Part shown: piece by piece, positions 26,480 to 35,833 of the stretch | How the letters are laid out: every line of letters begins with the position of its first letter | How positions within the stretch are numbered: position 1 is the first letter of the stretch | The notes under the pieces: generated by a model | Told to the model about the DNA's origin: nothing | The model's input: the letters and a program-made list of their open reading frames with translations, nothing else | Database searches by the model: none | Assembly (NCBI RefSeq): GCF_020523795.1 | Contig: NZ_JAJALI010000001.1 | Location: forward strand, 310,001 to 374,000 | Reading direction: 5' to 3' | From: Ancylobacter sp. Lp-2 | GTDB lineage: Bacteria > Pseudomonadota > Alphaproteobacteria > Rhizobiales > Xanthobacteraceae | DNA: 64,000 nt | Translations under genes and position numbers: made by a program

Positions 26480-27213
26480 CGCCAGCGCGGCTCGCCAGGG
26501 CATCGCTAAACCGGCATGCAACGCACACCAACCCATGAGGCTGTGGCCCGGAACCCGTGGGCCGTTGCTTCATCTTGCGCATACCCAACCGGCGCAAAAC
26601 AGCATTCAAAGTGTTTTCCGAGATGGGTCACAGCACGCTGCGCACCGAAGGGACAACGAGCTAACCCCTACCTGTAAGGCGGTGCAGGTCGTGAGGCAGG
26701 GCCATAGCCTGAGGCGGAAGCGGCACGCGGGGCGCGGCGGCGCATTTTCCCGCGGCTCGCGGGGATGTTCCACTTGGCCTTCGCGAAGTCGAACTCCGAC
26801 CATTCGGCGCTGCACAGTTCACCAGGGCGAGGAAAGAGCCGCACCATCAGCTTCAAGGCCGTCCGTGTCGTCACCTGGCCGTCGAAGCTATCGATCGCCC
26901 GCAGCAAAGCGCCAAGCCTTGTCGGCTCCGTCACAGCTGCCCTCGGCGTGACGATCGGCACGGCCAACGCGCCCTTTAGCGCCGCAGTTGGATCGACCTC
27001 GCATCACGGCGTGACGATGCCCTAGCGAAAGACGGCACCGATCGTTGAGCGCAGCCGTTTCGCCAGCTTTTGCTTGCCCTCGAAACGGTAGGCGAGGCAC
27101 CAGAGTTTCGAGCCGTCGGGCTGAAGCCTCAGCTGCAAGCTTCCTCATCAGAGGGTTTCTTGAGGGTTTTGCCCGGCTTGGTGTTCCGGCAGGCGAGATC
27201 GGCAAGCGGCACG
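26480..27213 (-). pseudogene. Decayed tyrosine integrase, related to the intact copy at 59362-60546
   Basis: Nucleotide alignment by eye shows extended similarity to the intact integrase, in the same order and strand: for example GAGGCGGAAGCGGCACGCG and GGCGTGACGATCGG are shared. Relative to the intact gene about 330 bp is missing between the end of the core-binding part (near 27063) and TTTTGCTTGCCCTCG, several frameshifts and stops interrupt it, and the 5' end of the pseudogene (catalytic Tyr region of the protein) is badly eroded. It lies beside the att remnant exactly as the intact gene lies beside tRNA-Thr. Confidence 0.85.
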
Positions 27214-27373
27214 GCCGATACTCCGGAAACGGGGCGAGACCACCACCGCGATGTCGCGATACTGTCAGCCGTGCCAACGTTCATGTTGGATAGGGCTGCA
27301 CATCACCGGCCGGCGCTGGACACCGAGCAGCACTAAAACCGTTGATTTTTCTGTATTTGTTGGACTGTATCGA

Positions 27374-27414
27374 ACCCCGTTGGACGGGGTGATGGTGCGC
27401 GGAAGGGATTCGAA
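27374..27414. repeat. Second tRNA-Thr attachment remnant with adjoining hairpin
   Basis: TGGTGCGCGGAAGGGATTCGAA (27393-27414, shown as two parts: TGGTGCGCGG and AAGGGATTCGAA) copies the 3' end of tRNA-Thr at 60726-60748 with one base missing in the acceptor strand. The hairpin ACCCCGT-TGG-ACGGGGT (27374-27390) is identical to 60707-60723 just beyond the intact tRNA. It is the junction between the two integrated elements. Confidence 0.88.
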
Positions 27415-27625
27415 TTGCGCGATCAACCACTTGATAAGGCTCAATTTTACACCGCGCATCACAAAGCATTATTCAACAAAAATACCAACAAATGCAAATT
27501 TTTGCATTGGTTCGGTTCACCTCGAGGGTTATCCACAGCCATTTCAAACCTACAAATAGTAGCCGTTTGGCGTGAAACACAATACCAACCAACGGCATTG
27601 AGCCAGCTATCGATCGACCGAGTTG
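27398..27625. repeat. Element left-end repeat, copy 2
   Basis: Begins inside the att remnant and matches 19661-19895. Shared landmarks are TTGCGCGATCAA (27415-27426), the ATTCAACAAAAATACCAACA run, palindrome ATGCAAATTTTTGCAT (27492-27507), GGTTCACCT, and GCATTGAGCCAGCTAT near 27595. The palindrome differs from copy 1 at one symmetric pair. TACCAAC (27483 and 27583) also recurs beside the intact integrase. Between 27625 and 27799 there is no recognisable gene. Confidence 0.8.
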
Positions 27626-27799
27626 CGCCATAAGCGGAAGTTCGCTGCGGCGACGACGAATGGCCGGTTTCGGGGCCGTGAGGAGACTGTCGGCTTCCAA
27701 GCGCCAACTGTGCCTTTCTTACCACTGGGTAAGCTGAGCGTTGATGACGGAAATCCCACCGTTGGTTGGTGGTCGGCCCGCACGGCGAGTAGGCTGGAA

Positions 27800-29215
27800 T
27801 CAAGCGGGAGCTAGATTGGCCGTCTGCGAACAGATGATGAGCTTTTTGGCGCCACGCGTCATTGCCACATATAGATGCCGACGGTCCATCTCGGCTGGAT
27901 CGAGAATGACAGCGGTATCGGCCTCGAGCCCCTTGAGCAGCAAGGTGCTACCGACAGTCCGTTTGGCCAGCGGCCGGCCAATAAGGCGCGACCGTTCGCG
28001 TTCCTGGACCGCTGCCTCCGCGGGCGCGACATTAGGGCAATCGCCGCAGCTTTTGAGCATGCGAAGAGCGCCGCGCAGAATCGCCGGCCGGTGGGTACGA
28101 ACGTCGTGCTCGCGTCCAATCTCGACCAACAGATCGGCAGCCAGGCGGTAGGAGGGCGCTTCGACAAGCTGCACAGCAAGAGCTTCGACAGGCGATGCAG
28201 GGCGCCGCTCGCGCTCAGCACGCAATGTTGCAACCCTGTTGAGCAAATTCGATGCACCAGTGTTGGTCATGACCGTGCTAGCGAAGGACACGACATGCTG
28301 AAGTAATCCAGCCGACGAAAGATCAAAGCCCTCGCCAAAGGTCACGAGGTCGCGCATATCGACATTCTCGACCGTGACAGCGCCAGGGATCTGGCTGGCG
28401 AACTGGCGTTGTCCGCTCGGGCTTTTTGAATCGGCGATGATGAGCACCTTTTCGCCTTCGGCCGCGGCCACCGCGCCTGCCCGGAGGCGTCGCAGATGAT
28501 CCTCACTGCCGTCGAGATGGACCCAGCTGAGGTTTGGCGGGGCGGCCGAAAGGTCGACGCCCTGACCGGTGATGAGCGAGCGGCGAACATCGAGGAGATA
28601 GCGACCAAAGCCTTCCTCGCCGGCATTGATCCAGCGCCACGGTTCGGTGAGTTCGGCAGCGATCGGGAAATGCGCACAGACATGCTGATCCCAGTCAGCG
28701 AGTGCGTTGCCTTGAAACCCGAAGATCGCCTGCATCGGATCGCCGAGCACACAGGTGCGCAGGCTCTGAGATGCGAAAGCGACAATCGCGTGCTGGATCT
28801 CCGAACAGTCCTGATACTCGTCAACGACGAGACGGTCATAGGTCGCCGCCAGCACGTCGTTGATATGGCCGTCGCGCAGGAGCACCGCAGCCGCGTATCG
28901 GATCGCTGGATAATGCGCTTTCGGGTTGGTAACCGAAAGGATGGTTGGGTCGTGGCCCCCGCGTTTTGGGAACAGCGTCAGCAAGCGCATGCACCAGCCG
29001 TCGATCGTCGCAAGGCGATAGCTGCCAGATGCAACGCCAGCCTTGTCCAGCCGGGCCCGTAGCGCCGCCACACCGGCATTGGTGTGTGTGAGGACGAGGA
29101 TCGGCTTCGACCCCGCGTGGCGCGAGAGCGCCTGCGCGATCAGATGGGTCTTCCCACATCCAGCCGGTGCGGTGACCGTTCCGCGATCGATCGCCAGAAG
29201 GTCGACGTTAGGCAT
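27800..29215 (-). CDS. gajB: Gabija-like UvrD-family helicase GajB
   Basis: Protein of 471 residues with superfamily 1 helicase motifs: Walker A APAGCGKTH (residues 17-24), motif Ia VLTHTNAG, motif II VVDEYQDC, motif III VLGDPMQAIFGFQG, and motif VI LYVAMTRGAKKLII near the C terminus. Compact size matches GajB (about 490 residues) rather than full UvrD. Its start overlaps the stop of the OLD-family nuclease by eight bases. In known Gabija systems GajB senses or processes DNA ends and activates the GajA nuclease; function here is by family. Confidence 0.85.
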   Translation of the reverse strand: MPNVDLLAIDRGTVTAPAGCGKTHLIAQALSRHAGSKPILVLTHTNAGVAALRARLDKAGVASGSYRLATIDGWCMRLLTLFPKRGGHDPTILSVTNPKAHYPAIRYAAAVLLRDGHINDVLAATYDRLVVDEYQDCSEIQHAIVAFASQSLRTCVLGDPMQAIFGFQGNALADWDQHVCAHFPIAAELTEPWRWINAGEEGFGRYLLDVRRSLITGQGVDLSAAPPNLSWVHLDGSEDHLRRLRAGAVAAAEGEKVLIIADSKSPSGQRQFASQIPGAVTVENVDMRDLVTFGEGFDLSSAGLLQHVVSFASTVMTNTGASNLLNRVATLRAERERRPASPVEALAVQLVEAPSYRLAADLLVEIGREHDVRTHRPAILRGALRMLKSCGDCPNVAPAEAAVQERERSRLIGRPLAKRTVGSTLLLKGLEADTAVILDPAEMDRRHLYVAMTRGAKKLIICSQTANLAPA

Positions 29216-30914
29216 TATGGCACCACTGGAAGAGTCCGTAGACAACGTTCTGGAACGCCGGATTCGCGGTCAGGTAATCTGGACCGATAATGTCTCGTGC
29301 CGCATCTTCCATCCAAGTGACGGTCTTGAACCAGGCGTTCTTCTTCCATTTCGCCGCGGTCGCTAGGATCTGGCGGGTCTGGGGTGTCACCGGGCCGCGG
29401 CACAGCGCCAGCGTCAGCGTGTTGTTCGACGCTGCCATGATATGCTCCCCGATCAGTTCCTCGCCATGGAGTTCGACCGCGCGTTCAAGCAGCCGGTGAA
29501 CGGCGGGATCGCTGACGCCATTAAAGATCGCGTGTTCGAGCGCTTGGCCTGGCGCCCATTTGAAGACTGAGCAGCCATTGACTGAGAACAGGCCTTCCTC
29601 GATCGCATTGGGTTGAACATCGTCGTCGCGCAGCGAGGCCGTGCGGAATCCGAGATTTCGCAGCACATTGGCGCGGCCGTAAATTTTGCTGACGCCGCCC
29701 GCATCGACCAGCGCGACGCCGGCCGCATTGATAGAGGTACAGCCTTGCGCAGTGAAATGCAGGTCGAGGCCCCGAATAAGGCCGACTTCGCTCGCGCCTT
29801 CGCAGACCAGAACCGAGCGGGAGAGAAAGGCCTCTGGATGAGCGCGAATAGTGCCCTGGATCGCGTCGGACAGCCCGACAAGCTCCAGCTTGTGCGAGCC
29901 CGCCAGCTTGCGAACCACCCAAAGCTGGTCGCCGCGAAGTTCGCGCAGCGCAACCGGCGAATGGGTCGTCACAAACGCCTGAATGGGCGGCGGCGTCTCC
30001 TTGGCCCCGATTGAGCCGAGCAGGCGAATGATGCGATGCGGCTCCAGCCCATGTTCGAGTTCATCGACTAGGAGGACGCTCGATTCCTTGGCTGCCTTGC
30101 GCTGCAATCCGGCAACGAGCAGCCGTGTCGATCCGACTCCAAGCGCCCGCAGCGGCACGCCGTTCTCGCCGTGGAGGGCGACAGTCCCCCCGCTGAACGA
30201 AGCCGAATGCGCGTCCAGCATCGCTTTGAGCTTATCGCCGGCGGAAATCCCGAGTTCGCTCGCCGTCGCAGAAACCAGTTTGAGCGTTTCGCCAAGTTGC
30301 GCGTCCGCGAGATCTCCGAACGCCTTCCGCGCATCGCGGGCAGCACTGGCCAGCGCTGCGGAGGTGTCGGCTTTCTCATCGGTTAGGCGATTGAGGACCG
30401 ATCCGCGTCGCCAAGCGAGGTTGTGCTCGGCGAGAGCGCCGATGCGGGTAGGCGAAAGGCGCGTGCGATCGCCCCAGGTGAGGTTGCGCGAAAGCCCCTG
30501 AGCCTTGGCGCGATCGGAAATCAGCGTCCAGACCGGGTCCAAATCGCTCCCGACGGTGAGTTGGACAGTAAGGACTGTTTCCTTGCCGGATTCTGGTTCA
30601 TCATCTATCGCGCCATTGGCAGCGTCGAAGCTGCGGACGAATGGGCCATAGGTATCCATACTCTTGAGTGCATCGGACAGGTCGCCGATGGTGATCGCGA
30701 CCGCGATCGGCGTCGTTACCTCAAGCCCGTGAAAATCGGCATCGGTGAATTGAACGGTGCGGCGGGCGCCGAGACAGTAATCGATGGCATCGAGGATCGA
30801 CGACTTTCCAGTATCACCAGATCCGATCAGGCAATTAATACCGGCGGCGGGAAACCAGTCGAGGTTCTCGATGCATCGAAAGTTGCTGATCCCGATGTGG
30901 CGAATCTGCGCCAT
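29208..30914 (-). CDS. gajA: Gabija-like OLD-family ATPase-TOPRIM nuclease GajA
   Basis: Protein of 568 residues, close to GajA size. N-terminal ABC-type ATPase: Walker A GSGDTGKSS (31-39), signature LGVGSTRLL (about 258), Walker B VLLVDELEHGLEP (about 280), switch His in VTTHSP. The C-terminal TOPRIM has VCEGASEVGLIRGLD (invariant Glu about 372) and the acidic cluster RDDDVQ (about 429-433). ATG 30914 follows GGGAGGATCAT. GajA nicks DNA when nucleotides are depleted. Together with gajB it forms a two-gene anti-phage unit. Confidence 0.85.
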   Translation of the reverse strand: MAQIRHIGISNFRCIENLDWFPAAGINCLIGSGDTGKSSILDAIDYCLGARRTVQFTDADFHGLEVTTPIAVAITIGDLSDALKSMDTYGPFVRSFDAANGAIDDEPESGKETVLTVQLTVGSDLDPVWTLISDRAKAQGLSRNLTWGDRTRLSPTRIGALAEHNLAWRRGSVLNRLTDEKADTSAALASAARDARKAFGDLADAQLGETLKLVSATASELGISAGDKLKAMLDAHSASFSGGTVALHGENGVPLRALGVGSTRLLVAGLQRKAAKESSVLLVDELEHGLEPHRIIRLLGSIGAKETPPPIQAFVTTHSPVALRELRGDQLWVVRKLAGSHKLELVGLSDAIQGTIRAHPEAFLSRSVLVCEGASEVGLIRGLDLHFTAQGCTSINAAGVALVDAGGVSKIYGRANVLRNLGFRTASLRDDDVQPNAIEEGLFSVNGCSVFKWAPGQALEHAIFNGVSDPAVHRLLERAVELHGEELIGEHIMAASNNTLTLALCRGPVTPQTRQILATAAKWKKNAWFKTVTWMEDAARDIIGPDYLTANPAFQNVVYGLFQWCHNA

Positions 30915-31302
30915 ATGATCCTCCCTTTAGATAACGGACTATCGCACCGGAGTTCGCATGGCCACCGAAGGCAAGCTTTGGCGCTCAATCGCCGCGGCAG
31001 CAGTTCGCTTCGTCCCGGTCTCGAGGTAGTTGGGGAACCGTCATGGTTGCATGGACGGAGGCGCTTCTTAAGAGCGTTGGCTGCCCGATTGACCGCTCGG
31101 AATGAGGGCACGAAGCAGGTGTGAGTAAGCGGCGGCTTTCAGGAGGGCAAGGGCAACTTCGGAAAGACCTAGATTGTGGGGCTTTGCCGACCGGCGGCTG
31201 GCGCCGGATGCCGTACGACTGCGCGGGCGCCGACTGCAGACGGCTCGGTTTAGCTCGCTTATGCGAAAAGCCGCCGTTCCAACTACAACCCTTCGTCGGC
31301 AG
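30915..31302. other. Intergenic region between gajA promoter and the EVE/GIY-YIG-like gene
   Basis: 388 bp holding the upstream region of gajA. Short open frames here have no recognisable product or convincing ribosome sites. No hairpin or repeat stands out. Confidence 0.5.
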
Positions 31303-32616
31303 TCAGGTGTTCGGAATGCGGTATTCCTGCGCCGTCTTCGCTGCGTTATTGCCGGCAGCCCAGGTGCGATAGATCAGGCTCTCGTCCGCGAGGAAAAACT
31401 CACCGCCAAGCACCTCGGCCCCATCCATGACGAGTCGCTTCTTCATGGCGTCCTCGCCGGCAATCGCAACGTCTGCGTTGGCATATGGCGCGGTATCGGG
31501 CTGAGGGTTTGGCTTTAATACTTCCCAGTTGAAAGCCCCTCTAGGGTAGGCGCTTTGGATCTGATCGCGACGCGCTTGGGGGCTCTTCGAGAAGCCGACT
31601 TTGATGATGTGCTTGTCTTCGAGGTCTTCCAACCGACGATCGAGATAGGCAGCGATGTTGCCCGTGAGGCGGAGGATGTAGAGATGCTTCGGCCCGTCCG
31701 TTTCACCGACCCAATACGGCCGTGAGGCCGGCCTCACGGCGCGGCTTGTGCTGAGGGCGGATTCTAGGGTCTGGATTGTGGGGTCGACCGGGTTGGTCTG
31801 CCCATAGACAGGCACTTCGTAGACGTCCAGTTCGTAAAGCTTTGCCACCTCGTCGATCGAGAGCAGCACTCCGCTAGCGCCGATGAACTCTGGGTGAGCG
31901 CTGTTGTAGGCTAACGGAAACAGGTCCTCGACCCTACGCCAATCCTCCGGAATGATCCTCCACGCTCTGGTCGCCTTCACGGCATAAAGCCACTTTCCGC
32001 GGGAGTCGGGATCGCGCTCCTTCTCTGCCCAGCGATCCCCGGAGATGAATTCTCGCGCGTGGCCTATCTCGTGGGACATCTCGAGCAACCCGACGACCTT
32101 GCCGCGCATGTTTTCGGGGCCTTTCCCCTTGGTCACGTAGATCGCAACCAGCGTTCTCGGCTTCGAGTTCTTCAGGTAGCGCGTCCGTCGGGCCTCGTCG
32201 GCAAAGCCGATGCATCCCCAGTTGGCCGGATCGAAGCCCCAGAACGACGTCAGCCAGACCTGTCGTCCGTCCGGCAGCGTGTCGGCTGGTGGTGCGAATT
32301 CCGGAAATGACGTCCAATCAAATGCGAACACGTCCTGCTGGCTGGCCTCGATGTCGATGGCTCCGAGCACGCCTCGAATGTACGTCATTGCGTCCTCCGC
32401 CGGATACCGTTCCCCTTTCTTCACCAGGATCGTCGTGAGAGGCGGCAGACCGCGCTCCGCCAGTTCGTGCAGAATGACCTCGAGATTACGTCCCAGTCCA
32501 CGACCCGTCGGATGGCTCCAGCCTATTGCCTCGCCGACCTGATGGTAGGTCGTCCGACGTTTCTGCAGAGCCTTAGCGGCTAGAAAACGGGCGATCGCGA
32601 ACTGAAGTGCATCCAT
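31303..32616 (-). CDS. Candidate modification-dependent nuclease: N-terminal wHTH-like, EVE/PUA-like and GIY-YIG-like (MUG113/T5orf172) domains
   Basis: Protein of 437 residues; not a family I can name as a whole. Residues 1-75 (TTYHQVGEAIGWSHPTGRGLG, then LPPLTTILVKK) resemble the small N-terminal module found before many defence nucleases. Residues about 118-265 (VWLTSFWGFDPANWGCIGFA, RTLVAIYVTKG, KVVGLLEM) look like an EVE/PUA-type modified-base reader. Residues about 308-415 (HLYILRL, IIKVGFSKSPQARR, GEDAMKKRL, GGEFFLAD) fit a GIY-YIG-like nuclease of the MUG113/T5orf172 kind. Its position between Gabija and a restriction system supports defence. Reader and nuclease assignments are by pattern, not by search. 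Confidence 0.65.
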   Translation of the reverse strand: MDALQFAIARFLAAKALQKRRTTYHQVGEAIGWSHPTGRGLGRNLEVILHELAERGLPPLTTILVKKGERYPAEDAMTYIRGVLGAIDIEASQQDVFAFDWTSFPEFAPPADTLPDGRQVWLTSFWGFDPANWGCIGFADEARRTRYLKNSKPRTLVAIYVTKGKGPENMRGKVVGLLEMSHEIGHAREFISGDRWAEKERDPDSRGKWLYAVKATRAWRIIPEDWRRVEDLFPLAYNSAHPEFIGASGVLLSIDEVAKLYELDVYEVPVYGQTNPVDPTIQTLESALSTSRAVRPASRPYWVGETDGPKHLYILRLTGNIAAYLDRRLEDLEDKHIIKVGFSKSPQARRDQIQSAYPRGAFNWEVLKPNPQPDTAPYANADVAIAGEDAMKKRLVMDGAEVLGGEFFLADESLIYRTWAAGNNAAKTAQEYRIPNT

Positions 32617-33254
32617 GCGCTATCTCAATTCCAGTGGCATGAGGACGGTGGCCAATTCATGTTTCTCTCCCAAACGGCTTCAATACAACGATAGCTAAAG
32701 CTTCAGCCGTCCATACTTGGTCACTTTATAACTTCGAAGGGCCAGTCGAAGTATGAGTATATCCGTCGTCAGGCTATCTGGCGCAGCTCGCGAGGAAGAT
32801 TAGCGGAGTGCGGGGCTCTCCAGTTCTGACCGTACAGTGGAACAAACACAGGTGGGTATAGGGCTATCGCTCGTGGCGCTGAAATTAAAGTATTGAAGCC
32901 AAGGATCGATCATTTCCTCTCCATGGGATGTTAAGTCATCCAATTTGTCGCCAGCGCTTCCACCTGTCGTAGAACCGTCTTTGACGTGCTCCCGGTTTCT
33001 TGGGCCGGCTGGGACTGGAATTTTCCACTAGTGATCCCCTTGTCGGGGACCAGGAGACTTCCATGAAGGCATCGAAGTTGTCAGCGGCCTAGGCTCGAAA
33101 ACCGTAACGTCGTCGACTTGGAATTTGAACCTTGACGGACCGCAACGAAAGTCGGAGGGACCGTCGCAAGCTCATTAGGTACAGCGGTTTCAGGTTGCGT
33201 CCTGTTTTGGGTGATAGCAACTAAAAGTCTAGGGGTGGATCCGGGGCGGTTCAA
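32617..33254. other. Gene-free stretch, possible IS3-like remnant
   Basis: 638 bp without a convincing gene. A short frame at 33063-33092 reads MKASKLSAA then stops, preceded by TGGAATTTTCCA; this resembles the opening of IS3-family OrfA but is too short to confirm. The rest shows nothing. Confidence 0.35.
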
Positions 33255-34769
33255 CTACCCCAATTCTTCAATCTGAACGCCACGCTGCGGAGCCTTCCAC
33301 TCAAGGATGGCACGTGCCCGCTGCTCGAACTGGCGGAATAGGCCGGCGACCCCTTCGGCAAGGTAAAGGGCAAGGCCGTCCTGGTCGATCAGGATAGCTT
33401 GGTGACCACTGGTCTCAGCGAGTTGTCTTGCGTGCAAGTGAACAGTCGAAGTGAATACGCCTGTTGTGATGATAAGAATGACCTGAGCCCGGTAAATCAC
33501 GGCCATTCCGATTTCCTTGGCCAAGGCCGAGACATGTACTTTGGGCATGTTCTTGCACTGGACCATCCAGCGGTGAAAATGCGTGTCTGCCCCTTCAGCG
33601 ATCAGGTCGACTTCAGCGCCGTCGTTTTGTGTCCCGCGCTCACGAAAAGCTACGGGGGTAAGTCCGAGTTCGTAGAGAATACGCACAGCGAGTGTCTCGA
33701 GCGCCAGGCCTTTGACACCCGTGTCCCCGCTCTTGAGCTCATCCATGATCTGGCCGATCGGCCGTTGCAGGTGACGGCGTACTTCCCCAGGGATGCCTCC
33801 CAGGTTTGCCAGGTCTAGATAGGTGGGATCCACCGAAGCCAGTTGTTCGGTGGCGCGGACGGTGCCGGACCCGCCACCCCTCCCGCGTCCTTGGCTTCGC
33901 CCACCCGCTGTCTCCGAGTGCGTTAGCCAACCATCGCTGACCAGCGGATTGATGACGGCTTTGCGCAAATCGTCGGTGCGCTTGAACACGCTCGGATGGG
34001 TGGCCTGACAAATGGCGCGCAAATCCTTGACGAAAACGTCACGTGCTCCATTCACATCCAAGTCCCGGCGCAGCGCGGCGGCAAAAACCTTCTGCCGGCC
34101 AGTTAGCTCAATCGCCTTGTTGGCGTCATCGATCGACATACCGACCAGAGACTTGAGAACATCTTCGTTTATGGCGTAGCCAGTCGGCGCGAGCACGCCG
34201 GCTTTACGTAGCCACAACAGATAGATCAAATGGTTCTTCGAGCTTGTCGAAATTGGCGTTCCGGCCTTGGTTACAAATCCGTGGCGGTTCAGTTCTTCGG
34301 CGAGCGAGGTCTTGTTGATGGCTCGTCCGCTCGACGCCATGGCCCGCACGATGCGAAGGATCTCGATGCCATGCAACCCCAACAGGATGTGTTTGGCGAA
34401 CAGACGGTCGGCTTCCACTTCCAATGGCTCAACAAGGAGCCGCTCCCCCAGCAGCGTGAGCTTTTCAGTCTCTTCGTTGTAGACCTTGAAGCTGTCCATG
34501 CCGATCAGGACATTGCTGGCAAGCTGGCGCTGCTGCGTGTGCCGGCCTTTGGCATCGGGTTGCTTCGCAGCCGCATCCAGAAAATAATGCACCCGAATAG
34601 CTTCCACTTGGGCTTCGCGACCGGATGCATCATTGACCAGCTTCAGCACCACCGGCAAGGAGATCGGATTCTTAGCGGGGGCACCCGGACTAAAGTCGTT
34701 GGCTATCGGCAGAACGAGCGAATGGTCGCTCTCTTCGCCCCCCAATTCTAAGCTACCTTGGCCGCCCAT
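33255..34769 (-). CDS. Restriction endonuclease with Mrr-like PD-(D/E)XK domain
   Basis: Protein of 504 residues. The C-terminal third is an Mrr-like nuclease: helix Glu at 358 (ALETLAVRILYELG), then NDGAEVDLIAEG (Asp388) and WMVQCKN (Lys406), giving the E...D...QxK arrangement. The middle has wHTH-like segments (INKTSLAEELNRHGFVTKAG and ICQATHPSVFKRTDDLRKAVINPLVSDGWL) for DNA recognition, separated from the catalytic part by a Gly/Arg-rich linker (GGRSQGRGRGGGSG). Its start lies 22 bases inside the adjacent methyltransferase. GGAGC precedes ATG 34769. Target sequence unknown. Confidence 0.78.
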   Translation of the reverse strand: MGGQGSLELGGEESDHSLVLPIANDFSPGAPAKNPISLPVVLKLVNDASGREAQVEAIRVHYFLDAAAKQPDAKGRHTQQRQLASNVLIGMDSFKVYNEETEKLTLLGERLLVEPLEVEADRLFAKHILLGLHGIEILRIVRAMASSGRAINKTSLAEELNRHGFVTKAGTPISTSSKNHLIYLLWLRKAGVLAPTGYAINEDVLKSLVGMSIDDANKAIELTGRQKVFAAALRRDLDVNGARDVFVKDLRAICQATHPSVFKRTDDLRKAVINPLVSDGWLTHSETAGGRSQGRGRGGGSGTVRATEQLASVDPTYLDLANLGGIPGEVRRHLQRPIGQIMDELKSGDTGVKGLALETLAVRILYELGLTPVAFRERGTQNDGAEVDLIAEGADTHFHRWMVQCKNMPKVHVSALAKEIGMAVIYRAQVILIITTGVFTSTVHLHARQLAETSGHQAILIDQDGLALYLAEGVAGLFRQFEQRARAILEWKAPQRGVQIEELG

Positions 34770-35833
34770 GTATAAGTGCTCCGAAGCTGCGCAGCGATAG
34801 CCCGGCCGATCGCTTCCGCCAGGACCGGCGGGACCGCGTTACCAAGCTGGCGCCACTTCTTGTTGACATCACCGAAGAGCACGAAATCATCGGGAAACGA
34901 CTGGAGCCGCTTCACTTCCTCCATCCTGAGAACGCGATTGCGCCAGTGTAGAGGGCCCATATTATTGGTGCGCTTAGCCTGAATCGTCCAGGATGGAAGA
35001 TCGGGACTGAGCTTCAACAGATACGTCCAATAGCGCGAACGCCATTTAAATTGGGGATTTGGATAGCCGCGTTCGGCCGTGAAATATAGGTAGTTCTCGC
35101 CGGGTGGCAGCTCTTCTAGGAGGTGCTTGAAGCGGCCGCCGGCTGTATGTCCCCGGTTGTCGGCCGCCTCCTCTGTGTCGATATCGCTCAGCACATCTCC
35201 CGCCGTCACCCAAGGCGCAAGGCCTGTCTCCGCCGGCTCCTTGGCATGCGACGGCGCCGGGAACTCGAAGGGCTTGTTGCCGAGAAGTCCGACCACAAAG
35301 CATCGCTCGCGAATTTGCGGGACACCGTAGTTGGCAGCATTCACGACGGTCCAGTTGACCGAGTAGCCAAGTGACTCCGCTTCCTTGATGACGGAATCCA
35401 GCGCGGAGCGGTGGCCACGGTAGGTGAGGCCCTTCACGTTCTCAATAAGGAAAGCAAGCGGCCGGACCATCCGGATCGCAGCCAACACCGCACGAAAGCT
35501 TCCCGCTCCTGCAGGATCCGCGAAGCCTCTGGGAAGATCAGTGCGCCAGAAGCGTGACTTTGAGAAGGGAGGACACGGCGGGCCGGCAGCCAACAGCGCA
35601 ACGGGACGCTTGAACTGCTCGAACCACCGGTGCATGTCGCTCTCGGGCCAACTGACGATGTCCTCGCAGCGAACATCAGCCAAGGGGAAGTTCGCCTTGA
35701 AGCTGGCAACGCAATCCTTGTCCATGTCGACCGCAGCCAGGGTCGTGAAACCGGAGCGTTCGAGCCCGTAGTCGAGACCTCCGCACCCGCTGAACATCGA
35801 GATCGAGGTTAGCGCTGCCAGGCGGGCGGTCAT
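34748..35833 (-). CDS. DNA cytosine-5 methyltransferase (second)
   Basis: Protein of 361 residues with all main C5-methyltransferase motifs in order: I FSGCGGLDYGLE, IV GPPCPPFS (catalytic Cys, but Pro where Gln is usual in PCQ), VI ENVKG, VIII QIRERCFVVG, X RQLGNAVPP. Only about 200 residues separate motifs VIII and X, which includes the target recognition region. It follows the first methyltransferase with an ATGA overlap and overlaps the endonuclease gene, so the three are translationally coupled. Methylates one strand of the recognition site by inference. Confidence 0.88.
   Translation of the reverse strand: MTARLAALTSISMFSGCGGLDYGLERSGFTTLAAVDMDKDCVASFKANFPLADVRCEDIVSWPESDMHRWFEQFKRPVALLAAGPPCPPFSKSRFWRTDLPRGFADPAGAGSFRAVLAAIRMVRPLAFLIENVKGLTYRGHRSALDSVIKEAESLGYSVNWTVVNAANYGVPQIRERCFVVGLLGNKPFEFPAPSHAKEPAETGLAPWVTAGDVLSDIDTEEAADNRGHTAGGRFKHLLEELPPGENYLYFTAERGYPNPQFKWRSRYWTYLLKLSPDLPSWTIQAKRTNNMGPLHWRNRVLRMEEVKRLQSFPDDFVLFGDVNKKWRQLGNAVPPVLAEAIGRAIAAQLRSTYTWAAKVA

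Noticed and set aside
27529..27537. TTATCCACA, a perfect DnaA box, in the second left-end repeat
   Set aside because: Single copy, and the equivalent in the first repeat reads TTGCCCACA; no cluster of boxes or AT-rich unwinding region, so not called an origin.
29613..30014. Plus-strand frame within gajA
   Set aside because: Shadow of the nuclease gene; no motif.
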